Below the pieces are notes generated by a model. That model did no database searches. It saw only the letters and a list, made by a program, of their open reading frames with translations, and was not told the origin of the DNA. The translations under genes were made by a program, and so were the position numbers. Shown piece after piece: positions 50,166 through 58,584 of a DNA stretch of 64,000 nucleotides (positions are counted from its first letter, which is position 1; every line of letters begins with the position of its first letter). Origin of the DNA: Castellaniella sp040276065 (lineage in GTDB: Bacteria; Pseudomonadota; Gammaproteobacteria; Burkholderiales; Burkholderiaceae_B); assembly GCF_040276065.1 (NCBI RefSeq), contig NZ_JBELOI010000013.1:36943-100942 (forward strand), given 5' to 3'.

Positions 50166-51898
50166 CGCGTTGGCGCCTCCCGCCCGGCGACGGCGACCAG
50201 CGCGTCCACCGGCGCGTCGGGCTGCACGCCCAGGCGGCGCAGAGAGCTGGAAACAATGTCCGAGAAAACCGGCGCCGCCACGCGGCCGCCGTAGTAACCC
50301 CCGGCGCCGGGCTCGTCGATCGAGACCGCCACGACGACGCGCGGATTCGAGACGGGCGCAAAACCCACGAAGGAGCTGCGATATTTGGTCTTGCTGTATT
50401 GGCCGTTGACGATCTTGCGCGCGGTGCCGCTCTTGCCGGCGACCCGATAGCCCTGGACCTGCGCGCGCTTGGCGCCATCGGGCCCGGCCGCGGCCTCGAG
50501 CATCGACCGCATCAGCGCAGCCACGCGCGGGGTATATACCTGGATGCTGGTCGGCTTGCCCTCGCGGCGCAACAGCGACAGGGACACCATGTCGCCCTGA
50601 CGCGCGAACGCCGTGTACGCGTGGGCGACCTGGATCAGCGATACCGAGAGGCCATAGCCGTACGCCATGGTGGCCCGCTCGATCGGGCGCCACCGCTGCC
50701 AGGGCCGCAGCCGGCCGGAGGCCATCCCGGGAAAATGCGTCTGCGGCACACGCCCGAAACCCAGCTCGGAGAACTTGGCCCACATCGCCTGCGAGGACAT
50801 CCTCTCGGAAATCATCGTCATTCCGACGTTGCTGGAATGCTGGATGATGCCCGCCACATCGAGCACACCGTAGTGCCCCACGTCGGAGATCAGCGCGCCC
50901 TGATAGCGATAGCGCCCGTCGCCGGTGTCAAAGCGCGTCTTGAGGTCGATCTTGTTCTCGTCCAGCGCCAGCGCGGCCGTGAAGGGTTTCATGATCGAGC
51001 CCGGCTCAAACGTATCGGTCATCACCCGGTTGCGCAGCGCCAGGCCGCTGCGTTGCGCGGTGTCATTCGGATCGTAGGTCGGCAGGTTGACCATGGCCAG
51101 AATCTCGCCGGTCGCGGCATCCAGCACCACCGCCGCCCCGGCGCGCGCCTGGTGTTCTTTCAGGGCGGTCTTGAGGGCCGCGTAGGTGTCGAACTGGATG
51201 CCCGAATCGATCGACAGGCGCAGGTTCTGCCCATCGACCGGCGGCACCACGGCCTGCACATCCTCGACCACGCGCCCCAGGCGATCCTTGATCACCCGGC
51301 GCGAACCCGGCTGCCCGGACAGCAGGTCGTCGAACGCCAGCTCGATCCCCTCGATGCCTCGGTCCTCGATATTGGTGAAGCCGACCACGTGCGCCATCAC
51401 CTCGCCCTCGGGGTAATAGCGGCGCGTCTCGGTCAACTGCTGGACACCCGGAATCTTGAGCGCGCGGATCCGCTCGGCCACATCCACGGGGACCTGGCGC
51501 TTGATGTAGACGAAGTTTTTTTCCTCGTCGCGCGTGCGCTGCCGGATATCGGCCGCACCCATGTCCAGCAGCTTGGCCAGTTCGCGGACCTGCCCATCAT
51601 CGGCCTTGTGGAAGTCCTCGGGAATCGCCCAGATCGCCTTGACCGGGACGCTGGAGGCCAGCACCACCGAGCCGCTGCGGTCAAAGACCTTGCCACGCGT
51701 GGCCGGCAGCACCAGCGTGCGCTCGTAACGGCGCTCTCCCTGCCGCTGCAGGAACTCGTTGGACAGAATCTGCAGGTACAGCGCCTTGCCGACGAGCGCC
51801 ACAAACCCCAGCAGCAGCATGATGAGCACCAGGCGGGCGCGCCAGAAATTACGACGCCCCGCGAGCACGGGGCTTTCGTGAAAGCCGAAGCGCTTCAC
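50162..51898 (-). CDS. ftsI: Penicillin-binding protein 3 / septal transpeptidase FtsI
   Basis: Class B PBP that cross-links septal peptidoglycan, 578 residues. One transmembrane helix at about 22-42 (LVLIMLLLGFVALVGKALYL), the dimerisation domain with TRGKVFDRSG, and the transpeptidase with SIMK (301-304), SSN in IIQHSSNVGM and KSGT in VAGKSGTARK. All three active-site motifs are intact. Overlaps ftsL and murEF by 4 nt each. Confidence 0.98.
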   Translation of the reverse strand: MKRFGFHESPVLAGRRNFWRARLVLIMLLLGFVALVGKALYLQILSNEFLQRQGERRYERTLVLPATRGKVFDRSGSVVLASSVPVKAIWAIPEDFHKADDGQVRELAKLLDMGAADIRQRTRDEEKNFVYIKRQVPVDVAERIRALKIPGVQQLTETRRYYPEGEVMAHVVGFTNIEDRGIEGIELAFDDLLSGQPGSRRVIKDRLGRVVEDVQAVVPPVDGQNLRLSIDSGIQFDTYAALKTALKEHQARAGAAVVLDAATGEILAMVNLPTYDPNDTAQRSGLALRNRVMTDTFEPGSIMKPFTAALALDENKIDLKTRFDTGDGRYRYQGALISDVGHYGVLDVAGIIQHSSNVGMTMISERMSSQAMWAKFSELGFGRVPQTHFPGMASGRLRPWQRWRPIERATMAYGYGLSVSLIQVAHAYTAFARQGDMVSLSLLRREGKPTSIQVYTPRVAALMRSMLEAAAGPDGAKRAQVQGYRVAGKSGTARKIVNGQYSKTKYRSSFVGFAPVSNPRVVVAVSIDEPGAGGYYGGRVAAPVFSDIVSSSLRRLGVQPDAPVDALVAVAGREAPTR

Positions 51899-52203
51899 GA
51901 CCGGCCTCCGGCGCCGGGGCCCGGTTGCGTGGCGCGGGACTCGCCCGGCCTCAGGTAGATGGTCCGGTCGGGCGTGGTCGGCACGAGGCCCAGCTCATCG
52001 CGTGCCACCTGGTCGACGCGCACATTGCGTGCGAGCTCGGCGCGCTCGAGCTGCAACCGCCGCCACTCCGTGTCGAGTTCGTGTGTCCGCGAGGCCAGAC
52101 GCTCGGAGGCGACGAAGAGCTCGCGCGACTGGAACCGCACGGTCACCAGCGACAGGGCGGACACCATCAGCAGGACTGCGAACACGATGACCAACCGGAC
52201 CAT
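51895..52203 (-). CDS. ftsL: Cell division protein FtsL
   Basis: Small bitopic divisome protein, 102 residues: transmembrane helix at about 3-22 (RLVIVFAVLLMVSALSLVTV), a leucine-rich coiled coil (LASRTHELDTEWRRLQLERAEL) and the C-terminal VARDELGLVPTTPDRTIYL typical of FtsL. Sequence conservation is low in this family, but size, topology and position between rsmH and ftsI support the call. ATG 52203 lies 1 nt after the rsmH stop. Confidence 0.93.
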   Translation of the reverse strand: MVRLVIVFAVLLMVSALSLVTVRFQSRELFVASERLASRTHELDTEWRRLQLERAELARNVRVDQVARDELGLVPTTPDRTIYLRPGESRATQPGPGAGGRS

Positions 52204-52204
52204 G

Positions 52205-53278
52205 TCAGCGCCCCCTTCGCTTGCGCGCATCCGCGCCGTGTCGCCGCCCCGGCACGAACGCCTGCGCCACCGCCGGCGCCAGACACTCGCCGGTGCGCTG
52301 CGCCACGCGCAGCACCGCCGAGCGCGCGCGCGCGTTCTCGCGAACCTCGGCCTCGTCGGGCAGGATGCGGCCCAGGAGGACGACGTAGGGTTTGGGCATG
52401 TCCCGCTCAGCGATCGGCAACCGCGCCTGCTCCTGACCGGGGCGCGCCGCGGCCGCCAGGCACTGCTTGACCATGCGGTCCTCAAGGGAATGGAAGCTGA
52501 TCACCGCCAGGCGCCCGCCGGGTTTCAGCAACCCTAGAATTGCCGGGAGGGCGTGCGCGAGCTCCTCGAGCTCTTGATTGAGGTGAATCCGTATAGCTTG
52601 AAAGGTCCTTGTGGCCGGATGTTGACCTTTTTCGCGCGTGCGGACGACACCGGCAACGAGCTCGGCAAGCTCGTGCGTGGTGCGCAGCGGCCGGGTTGCG
52701 CGGCCCGCAACAATCGCCTTTGCAATCTGGAAAGCAAACCGTTCTTCGCCATAATCAGCAATGACCTCCTTCAATTCTTCCTGGCTGACCTCCGCCAGCC
52801 ACTGCGCGGCGGTGAGGCCGCGGCTCGTATCCATGCGCATGTCCAGGGGGCCGTCGCGCATGAATGAAAATCCCCGGCCCGGATCGTCGATTTGCGGCGA
52901 CGACACCCCGAGATCGAGCAGGACGCCGTCGACGCCGTCGACGCCCAGCGCCGCCAGGCGCCCGGGCATCGAGGCAAACCCGTCATGAATCACGCACACC
53001 CGGCCATCGGTCTCGCCCAGAGCGCGGGCAGCCTCGATGGCCAGGGGATCCTTGTCGAATACGATCAGGCGCGCCTCGGGCGCCAGCCGGCGCAGCAGCA
53101 GCCGGCTGTGTCCGCCGCGGCCGAAGGTGCCGTCCACATACGTCCCCCCCAGGCGCACCCGGGCCTGCGCCTCGGCGCCCGCCTGCGGATCGGCGCCGCG
53201 CGCCTTGCCGCCGAACGTCGGATTCAGCAATGCGTCGATGGCCGGTTCAAGCAGAACGGTTCGATGTGCAAACACCAT
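52205..53278 (-). CDS. rsmH: 16S rRNA (cytosine1402-N4)-methyltransferase
   Basis: SAM-dependent rRNA methyltransferase, 357 residues. HRTVLLEPAIDALL, GGTYVDGTFGRGGHSRLLL (SAM loop), LLDLGVSSPQIDDPGRGFSF and ISFHSLEDRMVKQ match RsmH (MraW). A short insert (about residues 20-45) containing ARGADPQAGAEAQARVR separates the first two motifs and is longer than in E. coli. Starts 7 nt after mraZ. Confidence 0.97.
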   Translation of the reverse strand: MVFAHRTVLLEPAIDALLNPTFGGKARGADPQAGAEAQARVRLGGTYVDGTFGRGGHSRLLLRRLAPEARLIVFDKDPLAIEAARALGETDGRVCVIHDGFASMPGRLAALGVDGVDGVLLDLGVSSPQIDDPGRGFSFMRDGPLDMRMDTSRGLTAAQWLAEVSQEELKEVIADYGEERFAFQIAKAIVAGRATRPLRTTHELAELVAGVVRTREKGQHPATRTFQAIRIHLNQELEELAHALPAILGLLKPGGRLAVISFHSLEDRMVKQCLAAAARPGQEQARLPIAERDMPKPYVVLLGRILPDEAEVRENARARSAVLRVAQRTGECLAPAVAQAFVPGRRHGADARKRRGR

Positions 53279-53285
53279 GGCGGAC

Positions 53286-53714
53286 TCAGAAAGTAAATTT
53301 TTCCAGAACCGCTGGATCCAGATTTTCGATGTCTTCGGTATCGCGGCGCGCCCACTCGGCGCTATCCCACAATTCGAAATGCGTGCCGATGCCCATGAGC
53401 ATGACGTCGCGCGTCATGTGTGCGGCGGTGCGCAGCTCGGGCGCGATCAGAATGCGGCCGGCGCCGTCGAGTTCAACGTCCTGCGCGCTGCCCAGCAGCA
53501 AACGCTGCAAGGCGCGCGCATTCATGGGCAGCGCGGCGATCTGTTCGCGCTTCGCCTCCCAGGCGGTGCGCGGATAGATCATCAGGCAGCCGTCCGGGTG
53601 GCGAGTGATGGTCAGGCGCCCCTGTTCCGTCGACAGCAGCACATCACGATGCCGGGCCGGAATCGACATCCGTCCCTTGGCATCCAGCGTGAGCGCACTG
53701 CTCCCTTGAAACAT
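53286..53714 (-). CDS. mraZ: Transcriptional regulator MraZ
   Basis: 142-residue AbrB-fold DNA-binding protein that represses the dcw operon. It has the duplicated pattern: MFQGSSALTLDAKGRMSIPARHR in the first half and DVELDGAGRILIAPELR in the second, each carrying the DxxGR core. Its own promoter region has the cognate repeats. GGAGG of the ribosome-binding site overlaps the last repeat, so binding could also block translation start of its transcript. Confidence 0.97.
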   Translation of the reverse strand: MFQGSSALTLDAKGRMSIPARHRDVLLSTEQGRLTITRHPDGCLMIYPRTAWEAKREQIAALPMNARALQRLLLGSAQDVELDGAGRILIAPELRTAAHMTRDVMLMGIGTHFELWDSAEWARRDTEDIENLDPAVLEKFTF

Positions 53715-53722
53715 GAGGATAA

Positions 53723-53760
53723 CCTCCCACTTTTTTGCACTTTGGCCTACTTTTCCCCAC
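53723..53760 (-). promoter_or_regulatory. MraZ-binding box: four repeats at exact 10-bp spacing
   Basis: Read on the minus strand, TGGGG, TAGGC, TGCAA and TGGGA follow one another, each separated by a five-base spacer ending in AAG. TGGGN repeats with 5-nt spacers are the known MraZ operator. The outer two repeats are perfect and the inner two degenerate. The box lies between the candidate -10 and the mraZ start. Confidence 0.8.
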
Positions 53761-53788
53761 TCTAAGGCATGGATATACCCCCGGTCAA
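53760..53788 (-). promoter_or_regulatory. Candidate dcw-cluster promoter (PmraZ)
   Basis: TTGACC (53788-53783) is a good -35; 17 nt later TTAGAG (53765-53760) is a weak -10. The MraZ repeats begin at once downstream, as expected for a repressed promoter. A TATATC hexamer inside the spacer is an alternative -10 with no good -35. Confidence 0.5.
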
Positions 53789-54110
53789 GGTCTACATTGA
53801 AATTTATTCAATGACAACAAGCACTTACAACTGTTTTTAATAATTTATAGATAAATAAAACCTGAAAAATCAACGCATTGGAAACCAAACTGAAAGTCTT
53901 TTATCAGATTGGGAGGGGCATGCCCCCCATCGACCGGACCGGAGCGCACCTGCACCAATCCCCGATTGACACACCCGAAGACAGCCGATGTAATGGACCC
54001 CACCCTCCCGGGCTGTAGCACCGGCATGCCTGGGTGCCAGACTCGAAAGCATCCGAGCCTTTTTTGCGTTTGCCTGTCCTCTCGTCAGTCACCAGAAAGG
54101 AGTTCTCCAC
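53789..54110. other. AT-rich divergent region between mraZ and the liv-type binding protein
   Basis: No gene is seen in this 320-nt stretch. 53795-53813 is an inverted repeat (CATTGAA, 5-nt loop, TTCAATG) just upstream of the dcw -35. 53814-53900 is markedly AT-rich against the surrounding high-GC DNA. On the plus strand a hairpin near 54018-54037 (GCACC/GGTGC arms) and a weaker one at 54042-54057 followed by TTTTTT at 54060-54065 precede the binding-protein gene and may act as a leader attenuator. AAAGGAG at about 54096-54102 is its ribosome-binding site. Confidence 0.45.
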
Positions 54111-55460
54111 ATGTCGGATCAGACCCGTTTCCCCCAATCCCGCCGCCGCTTCCTGCAATCCACAGGGGCCGCTGGCGGTGCCCTGATGCTCGGCGGCCTT
54201 CTGCCCTTGCATCGCGCCTTGGCCGCAGGCGCTCCGCCCGCCATCAACCTGGGGCAGGTCCTGCCCATGACGGGTTCGGCGGCCGAGTTCGGCCCCTATT
54301 ACCGCGACGCCGTGCGACTCGCCGTGGATCAGATCAACACGGCCGCCAAAGAGGTCTTCGGCGGCCCGATCATCGCCAACCATGTCACGGCCGACAGCGC
54401 CACCCTGCCGACGGTCGGCGTCCAGGCGGCCCGCCAGATGATCGATACCCAGCACACGCCGGTCATCATCAACGGCTGGTCCAGCGGCGTCACGGTCGCC
54501 GTGGCGACATCGGTGACCATCCCGTCGGGCGTCCTGCAGATCGGCAACGGCACCACGTCCCCGCTGGTCAGCGTGCTGCCCGCCGACGCCAAGGCCGACC
54601 TGCTGTTCCGCACCAGCGCATCCGACGCCATGCAGGGCGTGGTGGCCGCCCAGTTCGTCAACGGCGAAATCGACCCGAACTACAAGTTCAAGCGCGTCGC
54701 CACCATCTACATCAACAACCCCTACGGGCAAGGCCTGTCCAATGCCTTCGCCAACGCCTTCAAAAAGCGCGGCGGCACCGTCCTGGCCGAGGTCCCGCAC
54801 CCCGAGGAGGTCCAGCCGACCTACAAGTCCATGCTGTCCCAGGCGCTGAAAGACAAGCCCGATCTCCTGCTCATCGTCAGCTATCCGGCGCACACCATCG
54901 CCATCTGCAAGGAATCCCGCGACACCTTCAATTTCACCAATTGGCAGTTCACCGACGGCAACGCCAGCATCGACATCATCAAGGAGGTCGGCGTCAAGGA
55001 CATGAGCGGACGCTACGGCACGGCGCCCGGCGAGGACACCACCACGCAGTCCTACAAGGATTTCGCCAAGACCTACATGGCCACCTACAAGTACGACCAT
55101 TTCCCGCCCTTCACCACCTGCTCGTACGATGCCGGGCTGGTCGCCGGGCTGGCCATGGCGGGCGTCGTGGCCGGGGGCGCCACCGATGCCTCCAAGATCA
55201 CGGGCGTGATGCTGCGCGACGAGCTGCGCAAGGTCTCCAACCCGCCCGGCGACATGATCGACGGCGGCGACCAGGGCCGCATCACCGACATGCTCAAGGC
55301 CCTGAAGGCCGGCAAGAAAATCAACTACAACGGGGTGGCCGGCCCGTGCGACTTCGACCAGAACGGCGACGTCATCACCCCCGTCAATATCTGGAAGTAC
55401 TCGAACGACCAGATCGAAACCGTCAAGATGGTCGCCGCCAAGGACATCCCGACCAGTTGA
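54111..55460 (+). CDS. Branched-chain amino-acid-type ABC transporter substrate-binding protein
   Basis: Periplasmic-binding protein of 449 residues, type I fold. The N-terminus SRRRFLQSTGAAGGALMLGGLLP reads as a twin-arginine (Tat) signal, so it may be exported folded. INLGQVLPMTGSAAEFGPYYRDAV begins the mature domain; ligand-loop segments such as NGWSSGVTVAVATS and YNNPYGQGL-like IYINNPYGQGLSNAF follow. The ligand may be an amino acid, urea, amide or aromatic acid. It converges with livM and is the only binding-protein gene near the liv operon, so it probably feeds it. Confidence 0.88.
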   Translation: MSDQTRFPQSRRRFLQSTGAAGGALMLGGLLPLHRALAAGAPPAINLGQVLPMTGSAAEFGPYYRDAVRLAVDQINTAAKEVFGGPIIANHVTADSATLPTVGVQAARQMIDTQHTPVIINGWSSGVTVAVATSVTIPSGVLQIGNGTTSPLVSVLPADAKADLLFRTSASDAMQGVVAAQFVNGEIDPNYKFKRVATIYINNPYGQGLSNAFANAFKKRGGTVLAEVPHPEEVQPTYKSMLSQALKDKPDLLLIVSYPAHTIAICKESRDTFNFTNWQFTDGNASIDIIKEVGVKDMSGRYGTAPGEDTTTQSYKDFAKTYMATYKYDHFPPFTTCSYDAGLVAGLAMAGVVAGGATDASKITGVMLRDELRKVSNPPGDMIDGGDQGRITDMLKALKAGKKINYNGVAGPCDFDQNGDVITPVNIWKYSNDQIETVKMVAAKDIPTS

Positions 55461-55483
55461 GCCACACCGCCCAGCCAAAGGGA

Positions 55484-55520
55484 AAAGGCCCGAGTCCGGC
55501 GCAACACCGGGCTCAGGCCA
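55484..55520 (-). terminator. Rho-independent terminator of the liv operon
   Basis: Stem GGCC-GAGTCCGG (55488-55500) with CCGGGCTC-GGCC (55508-55520), one mismatch and one wobble pair, 7-nt loop; on the minus strand it is followed by TTTTCCCTTT. It lies about 60 nt after the livM stop and 28 nt after the convergent binding-protein stop. Confidence 0.65.
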
Positions 55521-55578
55521 GCGGTTCCATCCTCGCGGCGCCCGCGGACGTTTCAATCTTTGAACGCCCCGGGGGGCC

Positions 55579-56784
55579 TCAGTCCTCGGGTTCCGAGTCA
55601 AGAAAGCGCGACACGCGCTTTTTCTCGGGTAGGATGCCCTGCGGACGATACAGCACGATCAACGCCAGCAGCAGCCCCACAAAGGCCCAGCGCAGGAAGG
55701 ACATGCGCGCCGCGATGTCGGGCGCGACCCCCTGAAGCGCGACCTGCAGTGAGTCCGTGACGAAGCCCGTGCCGCTCCAGACAGCCCAGATCACGAACGC
55801 CCCCAGGATGGCGCCCTTGTTGTTGCCGCTGCCCCCCAGCATCAGCATCACCCAGACCAGGAACGTGGCGAACAGGGGCTTGAAGTGGCTATAGTCGATC
55901 GTCACCATGTACGGCGCATACAGGGCACCGGCCATGCCGATGATGACACCGCCCAGCACAAAGGACTGCACGCGCAGGGACTTGACGTGCTTGCCGCTCA
56001 TCGCCGCGGAGTCCTCTTCGTCGCGGACGGCGCGCAGCGCGCGCCCCCACGGGGAGCGCACCATGGTCTCCAGCACGAGATACACCAGGGCCAAGCCCAG
56101 CGTGACGATGACCAGGTACAGATAGCCGTAGTCCCGGGGCTGCATGACCGAGAGCGCGGATTGCAGGCCGTCCGGCAGCCAGCCACAGCCGCCGCGGTCG
56201 AAAACGCAGGACAGAGGCTGGGGGATGCCGGACATGGGCTGCGGTCCGTTGGCCAGCCAGCGCTCGTTCTGGAAGATCAGCCGGATGATCTCGGCGATCC
56301 CCAACGTCGCGATCGCGAGGAAGTCCGCACGCAGGTGCAGAATGGGCTGGGCGATCAGGTAGGCCACCACGCCCGCCATAAGGCCCGCCGCCGCCACGCC
56401 GATCAGAAAGGGCGCATCCAGGCCGAACCACTGCTGGGCATATGCCGCCATCAGGCCCGAGGGCGGCGATGTGACGAATAGCGCCATGGTGAAGGCCCCG
56501 ACGGCAAAGAAGCCGGCCACGCCGAAATTCAGGTGGCCGTTGTACCCCCATTGCGCATTCAGGCCCAGCGACAGGATCGAATAGATGATCGCCATGATGC
56601 TGAAGGACACCAGGTAATCCATGATGCCGGGCAGCCCGCCCGCCACGCCGAAGGCCAGGATACCGCCCAGCACGAGGGCCGCCGGCAGGCGCGTCCACCA
56701 GCGCCAGCGCGAAAACAACAAGCACCCCAGCAAAAAGGCTGGCACCAGCAGGAAACAGGCTTTGAGCAGATGCAAAGAGTCCAT
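55579..56784 (-). CDS. livM: Branched-chain amino-acid-type ABC transporter permease LivM
   Basis: Permease of 401 residues with about ten hydrophobic segments. SILSLGLNAQWGYNGHLNFGVAGFFAVGA, FLAIATLGIAEIIRLIFQNE, RALRAVRDEEDSAAMSGKHV and the final LIVLYRPQGILPEKK are LivM signatures. Start 56784 is chosen from the predicted first helix; upstream open frame is antiframe of livH. Last gene of the liv operon. Confidence 0.92.
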   Translation of the reverse strand: MDSLHLLKACFLLVPAFLLGCLLFSRWRWWTRLPAALVLGGILAFGVAGGLPGIMDYLVSFSIMAIIYSILSLGLNAQWGYNGHLNFGVAGFFAVGAFTMALFVTSPPSGLMAAYAQQWFGLDAPFLIGVAAAGLMAGVVAYLIAQPILHLRADFLAIATLGIAEIIRLIFQNERWLANGPQPMSGIPQPLSCVFDRGGCGWLPDGLQSALSVMQPRDYGYLYLVIVTLGLALVYLVLETMVRSPWGRALRAVRDEEDSAAMSGKHVKSLRVQSFVLGGVIIGMAGALYAPYMVTIDYSHFKPLFATFLVWVMLMLGGSGNNKGAILGAFVIWAVWSGTGFVTDSLQVALQGVAPDIAARMSFLRWAFVGLLLALIVLYRPQGILPEKKRVSRFLDSEPED

Positions 56785-56795
56785 GGCATAGGCCC

Positions 56796-57872
56796 CTAAT
56801 GAGCGAACAAGCCCTGGGGCCGCATCAGCAGCACCAGCACCATCAGGACGAAGGCGACCGCCGGCCCGTAGGCCGGGTTGAGGAAGGCGGACGTCAATTG
56901 CATGGCGACCCCGATGATGACGGATCCGGCCAGTGCCCCCCAGGCGCTGCCGATCCCGCCCATGATCACCGCCGCGAACAGCGGCAGCAGCAGGACGAAA
57001 CCCATGTCCGGTCGCATCTGCGACGCCAGCCCGTACATGACGCCACCAATAGCCGCCAGGCCCGCGCCGATGGACCAGGTCCAGGCGATGACCTGTTCGG
57101 TGTCGATGCCGCGCACCTGAGCCAGGTCGGGATTGTCGGCCGTCGCGCGCATGGCCTTGCCGATGCGCGTCCGGGTCAGCATCCAATACAGCAGCGCCAC
57201 CAGGATGATGGCCAGGGCGAAGACAAAAAGCTGATCCGCCTGCAGGCGCAGGCCGAAGGGCAAGTACAGCGCCGGATTGGCGCGGCCCGAATAATAGAAA
57301 TGAAAATCCGACCCCCAGATGAGGTAGACGACGGCCCGCAACAGGAATTCCATGCCCAGCGACGCCATGGCCAGCAGGACGAGCGGCGACTGGTGCCTGC
57401 GCAGCGGCCGATACAGAAGGCGGTCAATCACGATTGCCACGACGGCGGTCACCGCCGCCGCCAGCAGCAGGCCGACGATGAGTTCCCAGCCGAAGGAAAA
57501 CCGCCAGATGGGGTTGGACTGCGGCAGGACGAGCACCATGCCGTAGGTCACGTACGCCCCCAGGGTCAGAAATTCCCCATGGGCGAAATTCGGGAACTTC
57601 AGGACGCCATAGCACAAGGTGAGGCCGATGCCGCCCAGCGCGATGATGCCGCCCAGCATCACACCCCATGCGGTGAGGGACAGCATGTCCTCGGCGCTGG
57701 TGCCCGAGAGCCAGCCCGCGGTCCACATGCCGACCAGCACCAGCAGCAGCACGCCACCGACAAAGCGGCTGCTGCGCGCGCCGCCGGAATCGCGCGCATC
57801 GACCGCCTCGGCGTCCGCGGACGCCGCGAGCGCATCACCATCATCCGTCGCAGCCTGTGCTGAATCGACCAT
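56796..57872 (-). CDS. livH: Branched-chain amino-acid-type ABC transporter permease LivH
   Basis: Permease of 358 residues. An Ala/Asp-rich tail of about 35 residues precedes the first helix, an extension not usual in LivH. GGIIALGGIGLTLCYGVLKFPNFAHGEFLTLGAY, RPLRRHQSPLVLLAMASLGMEFLLR, GKAMRATADNPDLAQVRGID and RPQGLF at the end are diagnostic. GGGAGG upstream supports the ATG at 57872. Confidence 0.92.
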   Translation of the reverse strand: MVDSAQAATDDGDALAASADAEAVDARDSGGARSSRFVGGVLLLVLVGMWTAGWLSGTSAEDMLSLTAWGVMLGGIIALGGIGLTLCYGVLKFPNFAHGEFLTLGAYVTYGMVLVLPQSNPIWRFSFGWELIVGLLLAAAVTAVVAIVIDRLLYRPLRRHQSPLVLLAMASLGMEFLLRAVVYLIWGSDFHFYYSGRANPALYLPFGLRLQADQLFVFALAIILVALLYWMLTRTRIGKAMRATADNPDLAQVRGIDTEQVIAWTWSIGAGLAAIGGVMYGLASQMRPDMGFVLLLPLFAAVIMGGIGSAWGALAGSVIIGVAMQLTSAFLNPAYGPAVAFVLMVLVLLMRPQGLFAH

Positions 57873-57876
57873 CGCC

Positions 57877-58584
57877 TCACCCTCCCAAGTAGAGCCGCCC
57901 GACATTCGGGTCATCGAGCAGATCCCGCCCCGTGCCCTCATGACGGTTCTCGCCGTTGGCCAGCACATAGCCGCGATGGGCCATCCCCAGGGACTGCCGC
58001 GCATTTTGCTCGACCATCAGGATGCCGACGCCGCTCTCGTTGATCCGGGCGATGCGCTCGAAGATCTCGTCCACGAGTTTCGGGGACAAGGCGGCCGTGG
58101 GCTCGTCGAGCAGCAGCAGCCGGGGATTCATCATCAGGGCGCCCCCCATCGCGACCATCTGCCGCTCGCCGCCGGACATTTTTCCCGCCAACTGCCGGCG
58201 GCGCTGGCGCAGCTTGGGAAACATCGCGTACACCCGTTCCTTGTTGTCCGACAGATCGACCGCGCCCATGGGGAAAGCACCCATTTCGAGGTTTTCCTCG
58301 ACTGTGAGCGACGTAAAGACATTGGCCACCTGCGGCACGTAGCACATGCCCAGGCGCACGATGCGGTGCGGCGCCTCGTGAGTGATGTCGTGGCCGTCGA
58401 AAGCGACCGCGCCCTGGCGCGGATGCAGCAGGCCGAAAATCGTCTTCATCAGGGTGGACTTACCCGCCCCGTTGGGCCCGATGATGGCGACGACCTCGTC
58501 GGCCTCGACTTGGATGGACACCGTGCGCAGGATTTCGGTGTCGCCATAGCCCGCCGTGACGGCGTCAACCCGCAGCAGCGGCAT
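57877..58584 (-). CDS. livF: Branched-chain amino-acid-type ABC transporter ATP-binding protein LivF
   Basis: ATPase of 235 residues. LRVDAVTAGYGDTEIL, Walker A GPNGAGKST, CYVPQVANVFTSLTVEENLEMG, signature MSGGERQMVAMG (with unusual Gly/Ala after it), Walker B LLLLDEPTAALSP and LMVEQNARQSL match LivF. Start 58584 lies 20 nt inside the end of livG, so the two are coupled. Confidence 0.94.
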   Translation of the reverse strand: MPLLRVDAVTAGYGDTEILRTVSIQVEADEVVAIIGPNGAGKSTLMKTIFGLLHPRQGAVAFDGHDITHEAPHRIVRLGMCYVPQVANVFTSLTVEENLEMGAFPMGAVDLSDNKERVYAMFPKLRQRRRQLAGKMSGGERQMVAMGGALMMNPRLLLLDEPTAALSPKLVDEIFERIARINESGVGILMVEQNARQSLGMAHRGYVLANGENRHEGTGRDLLDDPNVGRLYLGG

